DNA of 64,000 nucleotides, taken from Ceratodon purpureus. Its lineage: Eukaryota > Streptophyta > Bryopsida > Pseudoditrichales > Ditrichaceae. Each line of letters begins with the position of its first letter. The stretch's first letter is position 1. Below are positions 12,111-24,000 of the stretch, in pieces. The stretch lies in contig CM026427.1 in the NCBI GenBank assembly GCA_014871385.1, forward strand, positions 18,138,682 through 18,202,681. Reading direction: 5' to 3'. The position numbers and the translations under genes are program-made. The notes under the pieces were generated by a model. The model made no database searches. It was given only the letters and a program-made list of their open reading frames with translations, and was not told the DNA's origin.

Positions 12111-12411
12111 ATTCCGCTCGTAAGTGGCCTGAGCGTGGTGGATCCCTTCCCGAAGTGAAAGTAGTCGATCAGCGGGAAAACCCCACTCAGAACTGGATGC
12201 CTTCCTCGCCATGTCATCTCGGGCCGTGGACGGTTCCGCGTGATGGGACGTAGCTCGTTCCGACCGCAACTTAGAATGGGCCTTCGATGGGGCAGCTTCC
12301 GGGATTACCTGCGCATCTGGTTTCCGCTCTTCCGTGGACTTCGTATCGGTGCCTTCTTCATGCTGCTCCTCCTCCGATCCTTCCGGTACCTTCTTAAAGT
12401 AGAGGAGATCC
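12111..12411 (-). pseudogene. Family-G ORF1 copy B, C-terminal part (split by Gy1)
   Basis: Continuation of the reading frame of 36408-37032 once Gy1 and one GATCC copy are removed. The codons run across the joined site without a shift and match copy A in the linker (SERATSHHAEPSTARDD). The frame is then cut by LTR copy A at 12110 and ends at 12060 inside that LTR. Confidence 0.7.
12407..12411. repeat. Target-site duplication of Gy1, left copy (GATCC)
   Basis: GATCC immediately before TGTTAAAGGG. An identical GATCC follows the right LTR at 36408-36412. A 5-bp duplication is typical for Ty3/gypsy integration. Confidence 0.9.
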
Positions 12412-13020
12412 TGTTAAAGGGATTTTTTGCCTTTTTACTAGAGCAGTATTGTAGGAGCAGGCACAGTAAAACTGCTTGGAGCAGTAACTAGTTAGTTACT
12501 GTCCATTTACTAGTCCCTGCATTTTTGGATGAAGTTTTGACAGTCGGATGTAATTCTGAACTGGATGAAAAATGGACATAGGAGGATGACGGCTAGGGTT
12601 TGGGGGGTAGTGAGGAGTGAGGGCATGGCGGCTCTCACTCTCTCTCACCCTCTCTCAACCTCTTGTGTTTTCAGAGGTATGGTTAGGAGTTAGGAGGGGT
12701 TAAGAGGTAGGAGAGGAGGATATACTGCTGTAGATCAGAGTTATGGGCAGTATGGTTGTACTTGGCTGAGAAGTAATGAGTAAAGACATGGCCTTTACAG
12801 AGCTGAGTTGAGTATTGAATGTTAGGGTTAGGGAGAATTGAATGAGGATGCTTTGCATTGATGATCAGATCAGGAGCAAGGAGCAGGATTCTGGTGTTAG
12901 CAGGATCATGTAGTAGTAGTAAGAAGAAGAAGGGTCAGTACTACATTTCTTTTCAGATTCCATTTGACTTAGTAGAAGTAACCAAGCTTTTTAAGGGTGA
13001 AGCTTAATCACCCTTTAACA
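12412..13020 (+). repeat. Gy1 5' LTR
   Basis: Starts TGTTAAAGGG and ends CCCTTTAACA, so the termini are inverted repeats of each other. Identical to 35799-36407 except for one base. It contains CTAGGGTTTGG and TTAGGGTTAGGG telo-box-like sequence and a CT-rich tract. Confidence 0.95.
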
Positions 13021-13034
13021 TTGGCGACCATGCA
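13021..13034 (+). promoter_or_regulatory. Gy1 primer-binding site
   Basis: The LTR is followed by T and then TGGCGACCATGC. TGG at this position is the standard complement of the tRNA CCA end. The same TTGGCGACCATGC follows the Gy2 LTR at 59310. Which tRNA is used I cannot tell. Confidence 0.7.
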
Positions 13035-13983
13035 TTAAGAACGGACCAGAATCTCTGGCTGCGAATCTGTACATACCTAGGACAGGGGTGGACCAGATCT
13101 ACAGGCACAGTGGCCGTGGCACGGGATTCACGTTACAGATCACAGTCAAAGGATTCGTCACTCAAGGCAGCCGAAGCTCAGTACGTGGCTGCGAGCAGAT
13201 TCAGTTTCAGAGGTTCGGGTGGAGGAGCCAATGGCAGGACAGTCCACATCTGCAGGAGCTAAGGACAGCTCCACAGTCGAGGGGGGATAGTTGACAGTAT
13301 CCAGGTATGTTTCAAACTACTGTGCATTCAGGCAGTAAGAAAAAGGAACAGTAGGTTGTGTGAAGAAACCAGCAGTAAACAGTAGCAGTTAAAAAATTAA
13401 AAAGTTACTATCCAGTAAAAGACAGTCGAATAGTAAAAAGTAGCAGTAAAATCAAAAATTTGCGAAATCAGTAACTAATAGCCGAATAGTAAAGGTAACA
13501 GTGGGAATAAAGGGAAAAACTGCAAACAGTAAAAAAGGGTTAAGAAAACAGTAATTGGCTTAAGCAGAAAATGGGAAAATGGGAAAAATGGAAAAGTTAA
13601 AAACAAAAATGAATGGACAGTAAAGAACCAGGAGACAACTTGGGGTTAGAAGCTTGCAAAACTGTAATGTATGGAAGCTTGAAAAACTGAGACTATGCTA
13701 GAACTTGCGAAACTAGGGGCAGAAAACTGTCTACTGTAGGACAGTAAAGACTGACAGGTCCCAAAGGAACCAAAGTGGAAGGGTGGAAAAAGGGATGGAC
13801 TGGACAGGAACCAGGAAACAGGAGGACTAGCATCCAACGGACGAGAGGAGGGCTGAGGACAAGGAACCGACAGCACCTACCCAGGAGTTTTGAAGGAGCA
13901 GACTCAGTTACTAGAAGTACCAGCCAAACCAGAAGAGCACCTGACCAGGGAGTACCAAGGGAGGAGCAGCAAACTGTACTGCA
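13035..13983 (+). other. Gy1 untranslated leader, rich in CAGTA
   Basis: Non-coding leader of about 0.95 kb before gag. It holds many CAGTA/CAGTAA copies, especially 13310-13760, a few with small variations (AATAGTAAA). No gene seen. Confidence 0.6.
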
Positions 13984-16677
13984 ATGGACAAAGAATACCC
14001 AGGGTGGGACAAGGAGGAGATAGCCAGGAGACAAGCAGCAGAACGGTTGGCAAGATACGAACTCAGAGAGCAGAGAGCAGCAGCAGAAGTAGGAAAACCA
14101 ATGGGAGGACAATTGAGTTCAGAAGAAAGTATAGCCAAAGGGAGAACCAGGGACCTAATTGACATGGACCTGGTAGGAGAAAATTCGAGCCAGGAGACAA
14201 TACTTGGAATAAGCAGGAGGACAGGGTCAGGAAGAGGAGAACCTGGCCCAAGCTTCAAGAATTGGCAGGAGGATGAGGAAGAAATTCGGAAGTATGAAGG
14301 ACATCCACTATCACCCAGGACCAGCAGGAGGGAATTCCCAAGGCCAGGTGAAGGAGACACACAGCATTGCTGGAACCCCCAGACCAGAATGGCATCAGCA
14401 TACGACCATTACCAGGAGGAGGAGAAGAAAGGAGGCAGCAGACCAGACACACCAAAACCAGGGGAAAAGACACCAGGTGATTTGGTGGAGACATTGGAAA
14501 CGCTGAAGAAGAAATTGGAAGAAGTTCACACTGGAGACAGAGTCCAGACAGGAGCAGCAGTATTGTCAGAGATGTACAAAACGGGTAAGCCAGCACAGGT
14601 GAATCCCAGGAGACCAGTGGTACATTTTGCACAAGAGCAGTTCCAAGGAATGGAGCTGGAGGAAGATGAGGAGGACAGAAGACAACTGGAGGAGTTAAAG
14701 GCTCGACAGCAAGCTAGAAGGCAGGCAGAAAGAGAACGAAGAAACCAGCAGGCAACAGAGGACCTGTACAGGAGGCAGATGGAGGAGCTAGGCCAGGCAG
14801 CCAGGTTCAGAGAGACAATGGAGGCTTGGGAAGAAAAGAATCGGGAGGAAATCAAACTGAAGGAAGCCATGAAGCTATGGCAGGAAACAAAGAGGCTTGA
14901 AGAGCAGGACCAGGAGAAGCAGAGACAGGAGGCTCTCAGAACCTGGCAGGAGACTCAAAGGAGAGAAGAGATGAAGCAGGCAGCTGAAAGAAAAGAAGCA
15001 ATGCAACAGGACTTGCTAAGACAGGAGGCTCTGCGATTATTACAAGAGGCACAGAGATTGGAGGACCAGAAGAAGAAGGAGGAAGAAATGAAAGAAGCTA
15101 CCCGGCAGGCGACCCTTTACAAATGGCAGGAGATATTGAGGGAAGAGAGCCAGAAACTCCAGGCCAAACCAAGGGCGGATCCGTGGGCAGCATATGACCA
15201 TTCAGTGGTTCAGGGGGACAGACCAGGCCAGCTGAGGGAAGCAGAATTGATGGGAGCACCTTACACTACATCTGCTGTACCAGGAAGGCCAGGAACAGAC
15301 TATTTCCCAACTTCGAGGACTCGGGTGAGCCCAACAGGAGGAGGCGGGGTACAGTCTACCTATGTAGATCACCTTACAGGTGACGAGTACAGACCAGAAG
15401 TCAACAGAACTGCATACTGGCCAAGCGGAGGAGCAGAAGCCGGAGCAGGAGTTCCTGACACAGGAACAGGATATAGAAGACCAGCGGAGATAATGAGAGG
15501 GATGCCATATGATACTAGGCCACCTGCGGGAATAGGAGTACCAGGGGATACAGCGGACAGCAGTTATCCAGTGAGGCATGGTCCACCAGCCTATACACCA
15601 GCTGCTCGACCTAGAGTACCACCAGTGACAGGACCAGTCCTTGTGGCTCAGAGGAAGCCGCTGACCTACACGAAGTACAAGGAAGGGACGAATCCAGATG
15701 CCCATATACGGCAGTTTGAGAGGACTCTATGGCACAACGGAGAAACTGATGAGCAGGTGATAATCAACCTGATGGGTACCACTTTGCTAGACAAAGTTGG
15801 TGCATGGTATGAGAATTTCCTGGAGAACCATGTCTACTGCTCATGGGAGGATGTTAAAGCTGCTTTCAGGAGGAGGTACAGAGACCAGACTACTGACGAG
15901 GCAGTATACGGGGAATTGAAGTCCTTCAAACAGGGGGAAAGAGAGAAGGTGCAGGACTACTATGATCGGTTTATGACATTAATTAAATGTCTACAATCTG
16001 ATCCAGGAGAAGGGTTCAGGATCACTAACTTTCGAGCAGGACTGCTGGAGTATATCAAGATCACCACCAGTGTGGCACCAGTCAGGAGTTTGACAGAGTT
16101 GGTGGATGCAGCCCTGAGATGTGAGGAGAACTGCACTGATTCTAGTGGTAAACCCACTAAGATCGAGGTGAAGAAAGTAGAGACCAGCAGTAAGGCAGCC
16201 ACAGTGACCAGGAAGGAACCAGACCAGGAGGCTCCAAGGAAAGCCTGTGGTATTTGGAAGAAGCTGGTCCATGAGGATAAGAACTGTTGGTACAACCCAG
16301 CTAACCAGAGAGGGTCAGGTGCGAAGAAGGAAGGGGAAGAACATGTTGGTGTCAATGAGGTCTCTGCTTCTAAACCAGCAGGAACCTACAGTTACAACCA
16401 AGGATACCAGCGACCACCTAATCCCAGGGCAGGCAGCAGCCAACAAAGGAGTTATGGTGATCAACCACCAAGTTGTTTCTTGTGTGGAGGAGTAGATCAC
16501 AGAAGCTGGAACTGCCCCAAGAAGGCACAATGGGACCAGTTTTTGGCAGACCAAGAGAAGACCAACAAAAAGCAGGATCACCATGTCAGTAATGTGGAGA
16601 TTGAGCTAATAGAAGAACCTGAAGAGTCAGTGGGGGTAGCTACCATGACCAGAGCCCAGAGGGTGAGAGTACACTAG
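13984..16677 (+). CDS. gag: Gy1 gag (polyprotein 5' part, cut by the T-SET insertion)
   Basis: Structural protein that packages element RNA in the cytoplasm. ATG 13984; 897 codons. Residues about 220-395 are a long Glu/Arg/Gln-rich coiled coil with WQE repeats. The retrotransposon gag (capsid) domain lies at about 558-716. A zinc knuckle CFLCGGVDHRSWNC (CX2CX4HX4C) lies near 831. An upstream knuckle (about 753-767) has Trp where the second Cys should be (codon 16255-16257). The matching Gy2 knuckle keeps the Cys. The last codons and the TAG at 16675-16677 belong to the nested transposon. In the uninterrupted element the frame continues directly into 27889 onward, so gag and pol were one frame. 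Confidence 0.9.
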   Translation: MDKEYPGWDKEEIARRQAAERLARYELREQRAAAEVGKPMGGQLSSEESIAKGRTRDLIDMDLVGENSSQETILGISRRTGSGRGEPGPSFKNWQEDEEEIRKYEGHPLSPRTSRREFPRPGEGDTQHCWNPQTRMASAYDHYQEEEKKGGSRPDTPKPGEKTPGDLVETLETLKKKLEEVHTGDRVQTGAAVLSEMYKTGKPAQVNPRRPVVHFAQEQFQGMELEEDEEDRRQLEELKARQQARRQAERERRNQQATEDLYRRQMEELGQAARFRETMEAWEEKNREEIKLKEAMKLWQETKRLEEQDQEKQRQEALRTWQETQRREEMKQAAERKEAMQQDLLRQEALRLLQEAQRLEDQKKKEEEMKEATRQATLYKWQEILREESQKLQAKPRADPWAAYDHSVVQGDRPGQLREAELMGAPYTTSAVPGRPGTDYFPTSRTRVSPTGGGGVQSTYVDHLTGDEYRPEVNRTAYWPSGGAEAGAGVPDTGTGYRRPAEIMRGMPYDTRPPAGIGVPGDTADSSYPVRHGPPAYTPAARPRVPPVTGPVLVAQRKPLTYTKYKEGTNPDAHIRQFERTLWHNGETDEQVIINLMGTTLLDKVGAWYENFLENHVYCSWEDVKAAFRRRYRDQTTDEAVYGELKSFKQGEREKVQDYYDRFMTLIKCLQSDPGEGFRITNFRAGLLEYIKITTSVAPVRSLTELVDAALRCEENCTDSSGKPTKIEVKKVETSSKAATVTRKEPDQEAPRKACGIWKKLVHEDKNCWYNPANQRGSGAKKEGEEHVGVNEVSASKPAGTYSYNQGYQRPPNPRAGSSQQRSYGDQPPSCFLCGGVDHRSWNCPKKAQWDQFLADQEKTNKKQDHHVSNVEIELIEEPEESVGVATMTRAQRVRVH
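16669..16672. repeat. Target-site duplication of T-SET, left copy (GTAC)
   Basis: GTAC just before the left inverted end; the same GTAC follows the right end at 27889-27892. Deleting one copy restores the gag-pol frame. Because GTAC is palindromic, a TA-only duplication with one base added to each inverted end is an equally good reading. Confidence 0.75.
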
Positions 16678-17554
16678 ACCCTTGTACTTTTGTATGTCAC
16701 AGTGAAAAAATGGCAAAGTACTAGAATTTGTACTTTGAATTACTCAATATTGGAGGTCGTTTTCTGTTGATTTGTTGTGTCTCCTATATTATACAATACT
16801 TAAGGGGGACTAATTCGATAGTAGCTGAGAAAAAAAAAACTAGCACATACATATAATTGATACTTTTGCACAGCCTTAGGCGGATGTCACAAAGTACAAA
16901 AGTATCAGAAAAGTACAAAGTTCATGCGTCATTGAAACTCGAATGGAAGCTGCCGCTTGTTGGAGAATACCTGACAGGGAGCCCGGTAAGGTGGGAAATG
17001 AATTGCCATGGTAGCGTGATTAAAATTTCGTAGATCTAGCAAAGAAGTAACGGTTTTTTTGCAGCGAAAAAGTTGTGCAAAAGTTTTCTTTTTTCTTAAT
17101 TTCTTGGCAGAATCTGGTAGAGCAAGAACCAATCCAGAATGGCCAAGCGTCGAATCTGCCAAAAAACGCTCTATCGGATATATCTTTTTTTATTGGTGGC
17201 TGCGCGGGCTCTTGTACTCGTAGTCCTTAAAGTACTCTTTGTACTACCACGCAAATACGTGGCATTCCACATTGCCTGTCAGCGAGTTCATCGGACGCCG
17301 AGCCTGAATTAGTTAGTTACTGTGGCGCATCATTATGCGTCGGGGCGGCGCCTCACTCTCCATCAAACTTCAGTCCTCTCATGAGATAGTGGAGGGGGGT
17401 CTCCTTGAATCCTTCCTTCTGATTTTATTTTTGTGTCCATACTTCTGTTGTCCATAGCTGGTGGAGAAGTTCATGTCGACTTCTTCTGTGATTTTTCCTT
17501 CTGCATTTCTCCAGGTTGAAGACTTTGCAAAAGTTTTCTTCGAAGGGTCTGCTC
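16673..17554. other. T-SET left subterminal region
   Basis: Non-coding; GTAC lies in ACTTTTGTAC/AAGTACAAA-type contexts at about ten places (for example 16684, 16717, 16911, 17212, 17231, 17240). A CCAGG acceptor-like site at 17511-17514 precedes the transposase ATG, so a 5' untranslated exon is possible. Confidence 0.5.
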
Positions 17555-20500
17555 ATGGGAAATACCGCAAAGAGGCGGAGGGTACGAGAGGGACTGAGTC
17601 GTCCAGGTCCAGCTGAACGTGCTGCCGAGGTCGAAGCCCTTGAGGCTCAAAGACTAGTCACCGCTAGTGCAGCGCGAGAGAGGAAAACCAGGCAGAGAGT
17701 ACGTGATAGGGAGAGGGTAGCAGAGTCTCAAGTTCTAGCTCAGGATACGGCGGAGCAAGCTGCAGCTCAGTCTTTTACAGTTAGAGAGAATAGTAGGATT
17801 TCCTTGCGAATTTGTCAAGCCATTGTTCAAGAGTTGAAACAGTGTCCTAATCTGGCTGGGCGGAGAGATGTCATGGAAAGGGTTCTTCGTCATTCTACAG
17901 TTTCTCCTTTTTTGCCTGATTGTTATCACCGTCCACAAGAAGCCCGAGCTAGGGACGCGTTCATCGACAACTTTAAGAATGAGCTTCGTCTAGTTAAGGT
18001 TGCAAACTCTCATGATCTGTTAGCTCGGAAATCAGCACTCTTAGATGCCGCTGTTAGTTCTGGCTCCAATGTCCGAGTGGGTGCGTTGTCTAGAGTTTTG
18101 GACACAACTAAAGAGAGTATTAGCATTGCTTTGAGAAGGAGGTTGCCAGAGGATGATTTTCAGGGGTTACTTCCGAAGTTGCGTTTGTCTCGGCAGCCAA
18201 GGGCTGGTCTTTCGGAATATGTCAAAGAGTGCATACTCCGTTGGTGGGAGATTCAGACCAAAGTTTCTCCTAACAAGAAGGACATTGTTAGGCACAGAGT
18301 TGGGCGCAAACTTTGGCTTCCACCTCATCCTACTCATTATCTCTGTGAGACGCAAGTAAGTTTGCCTATACAATCTCTCTAACTCTGTTTTAAAAATTGG
18401 CAATGTCGAGTACGCAGAGTGCTCTAACTTCTGCTGTATTCACTAGAATGTACTGTTCCTCCACCTTTGTTGTCGAAGAGTACATTACGTTGCAATTGTC
18501 TATGCTATGTAGTTTCAGTACCTTGCCTCGGAGTACACTTGTATTCTTTTGGAAGAGAACAATCATATTCGTACTTTTGATTGTGTTAGAGTACAGCCAT
18601 TTACAAGTTCAAGGTATTCATAGTTCCGATGTGTACTCACAGTGTAGTAGTCCTACTGAATGTAAGAAGCTCATGTACACTTTGTATCCCTTCCGAACTA
18701 TGTATCATGGGATGCTACTTTCATAAGTCTACTAGCGTACCATTTGTATTACATTTCTACTTCAAAGTAGTTTAAGTAATTTCAAAGTAAACAAAGTACT
18801 CGATGTGTACTATGATGTGGTTATCTATTGGTATATGTAGATTATTAGTACTTTTAGTATCCGGGATTGTAATTAAGTACTAACAGTTAGCAATGTGTGC
18901 TATGCTCTGATTTTTTTACAGACTTCGTATTTCCAGCGTTTCCTAGAAGTCCACCCTGAATGCAGTGTTCGGCAGAGGGCATTCGAGAGGTTGAAGCCGT
19001 GGTGGGTAAAGAAATTAAAAGAGAGGAATACATGTTGCTGCATCTACCATGTTGAGATGGACATGATGAAGGCTGGATTAATCAATCTGAGGGACAAGCT
19101 GAGGGGTTTTCATACCTCAACAAATTGCACTTGTCTATGTCTAGTGTGTGCAAACGAAGAAGAAGGGACTGGTTGCCATGCTCACGTCTCTATTTTCAAA
19201 CACATTACAGCTATGTGGGAGGCTTGTTTATGTCCAAAGGGAGAGTTTGATAGATGGCATAGGTTGGAGTGCCTTATGGGTGATTGTACACAGTGTGGCT
19301 TTCATTTATTCAAGGTCTGTCCATTAGAGTTACAAGATTCTCAGTTGTTCCTACTAAAGTGGAAGTGCTTTGAGTACTACGAGGTTGGAGTGCATGCAGA
19401 AACAGGGCAGCCAAAGAAAAGACTGAGAGAGGCTTTCAAGGAGACGCCAGTCCATGAGTTCCTCTCGTACATGGAGAAAACAGTGACTACTTTTGTGACT
19501 CACAATTTCAGAGCGAGGTGGCAAGATGAGCAATGTCAGCTCATGATGAAGAATATCCCAGAAGGAGTTCTTGTGTCCCATATAGACTATGCTGAAAATT
19601 ATACCTTTGCAATTCAGAACGAAGTGCAAAGCATGTATTACTTCAGCACTAGTGTTACCATTCTTGTGCATATTTCGATGTGGAGGGAAGGTGACGATAT
19701 CATGAAGCAAACGCATTATTACATTTCGGATGACAAGGCGCATGATTCTGCATTTGTGCAACATTGTTTAATGTTGCATTGGGACTGGGTGGTTGATGCT
19801 GGACTTTCCATAGAGGAGCATTGGGTATTCAGTGACGGCTGTAGTTCGCAGTTCAAGTGTGCCACAGCCATGTACTTTGTTGGGCGGTATCCGTTCCTCA
19901 CTGGGGGGTGCTTGATGCGGTGGAATTTTTTTGAATCAGCTCACGGGAAGGGGGAGTGGGATGGTGCAGGTGCAGTGGTGAAAAGGGCGTTGAGGGCCGA
20001 ACAGATTCGAAACCCCCTGAGACCGCTTCAGAATGCTGGGCACGTTGTTGATTTTTTGAAAGAAAACTACTCTGATCGTGTTTCCAGCACATACGCTCAG
20101 TCAACAACTGACCCAATCTCTCGCGTCTTCTGGAACATAGGCGAATTTGAAGTAGATCACAGAGATAGTAGTATTAAATGTCGCACTTTACCTGGCTCTA
20201 AGAATTTGCATTCGGTTATGGGTTTCTCTGTGTCTGACCCTACTCTTCTTAGAACTCGTGAACTCTCTTGCTTTTGCATCCCCTGTGTTGATGGTAATTG
20301 GAATAACAGTGAAAACTCGTCTCATGTGCAGGAGTGGAAGGTCCAGCGTCTACAGCCGCTTAGTACTGGCGATGTAGCAAACCAGATTGAAGTGCTTGAT
20401 GACGATGCCAATTGGATTCATGATGGAACTTCCGTGGAGATAGGTGATTTGGTGTCTGTCGGTGACAATTTCATGATCCCAGCAGAGAGTGAAAACGAAG

Positions 20501-20832
20501 ACGGAGTGGACTACTACATACTGCAGTGTCAACGTACAAAGTTTGTATTGCAGGAGGGTTTGTCATGTCCATGGGGCGGTGTTTTTTCTGCAGGGGACAA
20601 GGTGATCCGAGCTAAGTACTATAAGAAGTATGGAAGAGGTGATAAGACATACGTGTTTTGTGATAGGGCAGTTGATGCACATATAGATGCTCATCTGGTC
20701 AGAGCTTGCAAGTTCCCAATGGTTCTTGCAGCCCATAGAGTTAAAGGTAGTCCAGTGTACAAGATTACAGCTGAGTCAAAGAGGATTTGTGAGGATGCGT
20801 TGAGGGACTGGTGGGCATTTAACGAAGAGTAG
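17555..20832 (+). CDS. T-SET transposase, DDE type, animal-like family
   Basis: Two exons, 17555-18355 and 18922-20832. The 566-bp intron (GTAAGT donor; T7ACAG acceptor) joins CETQ to TSYFQRF in phase, giving about 903 residues. The start is the first ATG of the frame. Residues 1-85 are Arg/Ala/Glu-rich and probably bind DNA. The segment KVSPNKKDIVRHRVG precedes a Cys/His-rich part (CCCIYHVEM, CTCLCLVCANEEEGTGCHAH). Candidate catalytic motifs are HIDYAENYTF (about 486), SDGCSSQFK (about 570) and WNFFESAHGKGEWDGAG (about 600). This set is familiar to me from uncharacterised transposase-like proteins of invertebrates, not from MULE, hAT or CACTA. No stop or frameshift is visible. The superfamily is unnamed here; the mechanism is inferred from the motif order and its place between inverted ends. 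Confidence 0.8.
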
Positions 20833-21023
20833 AAGTCCAGAACATAGCATCAAAAATGTATTTCCTATAGCTTAATACAAACTCTGAATGCCATTGTCGT
20901 AAGTTCAGCCGATGATATAATATGTCCAATATGTCCATTGTGTACAATATTCAAAATATGTACAAATTGTCTTTACAGAAATGTATCACATGTACAGTGT
21001 GTACAGTATGTGCTTGGTGTACA
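20833..21023. other. Convergent gene spacer, GTAC-rich
   Basis: The 191-bp tail-to-tail spacer holds a run of GTAC copies in contexts TGTACA and GTGTAC (20940-21040). It probably contains both polyadenylation regions. Confidence 0.6.
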
Positions 21024-24000
21024 CTAGGTAGAACAAGTACTTTGTAAGTCTACTTTTCCCCTGCATAAAGAACTCTCACACTTGCATTCAAAGTACGGCA
21101 AATCAGGGTCTTCTCTGCTGAAGTCAGTTCCGTAATCCCAGGATAGTTCCTCCAATGGCTGAATCTTGCGTTTTGTGAAGAATGCCAGCTGGTAGAAGCT
21201 CCGGTCTAACCTTCCGACTAGGACTGGGACATCTACCAAGTTCGAATCCTCGCACCTGTAGACATAGGAAACAGGGGCATTAGAAGTATGGAGAATACGT
21301 ATAAACCGACTGAGAGCATACGGTGCAAATAGGAGTGGGACCCACCGGTGATTGAGGAATCGGGCCACATTTCCGAACCGGGTTGCATCAAGGCACAAAG
21401 CTGAGTTATCGTTCAACACCCGTTCAGCGGCCCAGTCCGCATCAATCTGTAAGCTGTAAGAGGAGCCCCCCTTCACTGCCCGGTTCCTAAGCATTTGCTC
21501 GGCATTGGTCAGAATCTCCCCCGTCATCTCAAATACAAACGCCCCTCTAGGAATAGGTTCTCTTGCCCGGATACCCCAACCCATACGGGCTGTACGAAAA
21601 ACCTCTACACCGTATCTCATGCCCTGCTGTACAACACGGTTCCCACAATCGATACGACATCCACACTTTGCATTACACTCAGAAATGAAGGCCCAGGACT
21701 TGTGTGCCTCACATGTGACAACACTCTCAATACGGCGTAGCTTAGTACAGTAGCACTGTAGAGTACTAGTACAGTCGTAGGCTTCATTTATGCGTCGTTG
21801 GAGAAAAGAATCCTTGAGGAATCCGCCTGCCTTGTATGCAAATCTGCCACCGTTGGCGGTTGTTGCACACGTACATGGACACGTGGCGGTCAAGCAGTCC
21901 CCTGATGGGCAAGAACAGAATGATCCCTTGCCTAGACTGGACAGCGTTGGGTTCACAATTGCCTGGTCGTAAACAATGCTCTTGTTGATGTATTGAAAAC
22001 TAGGAAAAGAAACATCAGAGAACACAAGAGGGACTGGGGTCTTCTCTAGTCCCCTAGACAAATCTTCAACCATATAATTGGACTGGCCCTGGTAAGTTTT
22101 CCAACCCAACAGCCCACATTCCCACAATTGTTATGCGACAATGTCAATGTATTGAAGTCAACCCCGCAATTGAGGTTACAATACAAAGCTGGCCACAAGT
22201 GAACTACATTCTGTAAACCCTCCACAAAATCTACCAAAATTGACAACGACGTTCCATCTCCAGCGCTGCTACTTCCGGCCCTTGGACGCCGCCCCACCTA
22301 CCTTGCGTTTCTTCTCTCCTTTCCTCTTTCGCGCGCTCCCGGGAGATGCCTCATCAGCACCTTCTACAGGTTCTGGAAGTTCCTTCGCACGTGCCCGGGT
22401 GATCCTCTCAGTCGCAATGTGGGTTCTCGGTTCTACTTCCTCTCCACCAGCAAGAGCCTCATGAAACAATTGTGTCACGCTCTTATCCACGCAGTGCAGA
22501 TTTTCAATTGCAACCTCTTCACCGTGGTCTCTTTCTCTCTCGCTCGGAACAGTCTGCTGCGGCCCTATGACTGGTTGCTTGACCCTCTTGCCGCGGCTCT
22601 CTACTCCCCTCTGGACAGCACCTGTAATGGAAACCTATGATTAGTAATATGAACTGAAATCTAAAAATCCATATAAATCTTTTATAAATCTATCCAGACT
22701 ACGCATATTAAAAAACAGTAAAGGAGTTTCACCTGTGGGTTCTATGGCTGGACTTTCTGTGTGGCTAACGTCGTGTTTCCTCCCGGGTAGACACTGAGAT
22801 CCGGGAATCGGTTGAGTGGGTGGAGATGTAACCTCCATCTGTGTGCACACCACCTGCAGAGCCTCAACAGCATCATCTCTGTCCAGAATTTGTAGGTGTC
22901 GGATAGGAGATTTGGACGCTGCATTCTCCCTGGGTTCCACTTGATTGGGGACCTCTGCAGTTACAGGGCTGATGAACTCAGGGTCGTAGGACTTGAATAC
23001 CGGCAACACTCCCGGAGAAGTTTTCGCAGGTTGTACCCCTCCACCCGAGCCTGTTGATCTGGTTGTCCCGGAACTGGAGGGGAGGGTGGGCATCTTCTCT
23101 TCATTATCTTCATCGCTTGAAGAGTCGTCGTCAGAGTCCAGCTCCGGCTCCGAAGGTCCTACTTTTCGACCACCTTCTCCCTCCAAGCATTCGAAGACAA
23201 CTGGATCTTCCCTCTTCCGTTTGGCGCCACTCGCAGTCTGCTTCGACAAGATCCTGGAAGGGCCATCCTGCAACAGCACTGGCAACTCAGTGTCTTCGGA
23301 GACGTCCGGATCAGGTAAGTAAACCTGGCTCGATCTCTCTTCCACCACGATAGGCAGCGTTACAGCAGGCGCATGGAAGGAAAAAGTCGAAGACTCTGCA
23401 AACAACCATTCAATCTTCTAGGTTAAATTTAATTGCAAAGTACAAACTCTGGTTACAAGAATCAAAAACGGACTTCGTAGTACCTCTAACAGGACTCTAA
23501 TGTACATTGTGTACTAATATTAGAGTGTGGGTACAAACAATAGTCTCGGCGTTATACAGTAGGTACATCATGTTCAAAGGGGTAGACTAAGTACAATACA
23601 TTTGTACCTAGACTCGTCAAATTAGTACACCGGCATAGTGGCCTAATTGCAGCATTCACAAAGTACTATACATTTAGGACTCTAAAAAGGAAAGATGAAA
23701 GTATGTACAAAGATTTAGTACACTGCAGATCCATCTCCTATAGACAGTGTATCACCAACTACCATAGTGTACTCAGTATTTCACACATACTACAGAGCAT
23801 AGCACGCCCAAATGGACTGTAACGAAGATAAGTACATTCACAGTGACTTACCGCAACATCATAGTTTAATTCGAGAATTAAGTACATCTAGATTCTGCTA
23901 AGTACTCTACACGCTAGCAAATTCCACAGCATAGTACCTAAACTATACAATATACACGGATATTAGAGACAATGACCCATTTGTACTTAGCAAAACATTC

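Noticed and set aside
13646..14870. Minus-strand frames opposite gag
   Set aside because: Shadows of the gag coding strand, which has the capsid domain and zinc knuckle.
16673..16682. CACTA (EnSpm) terminus
   Set aside because: The left end reads CACTAGACCC if one base is added, but the right end would start CGCTA and no 3-bp duplication exists. The GTAC or TA reading is symmetrical, and the transposase is not EnSpm-like.
22046..22297. Minus-strand 83-residue frame as N-terminal part of the SET gene
   Set aside because: It overlaps the 22301-22089 intron; splicing from exon 3 to 22088 keeps phase and leads directly into the pre-SET region.
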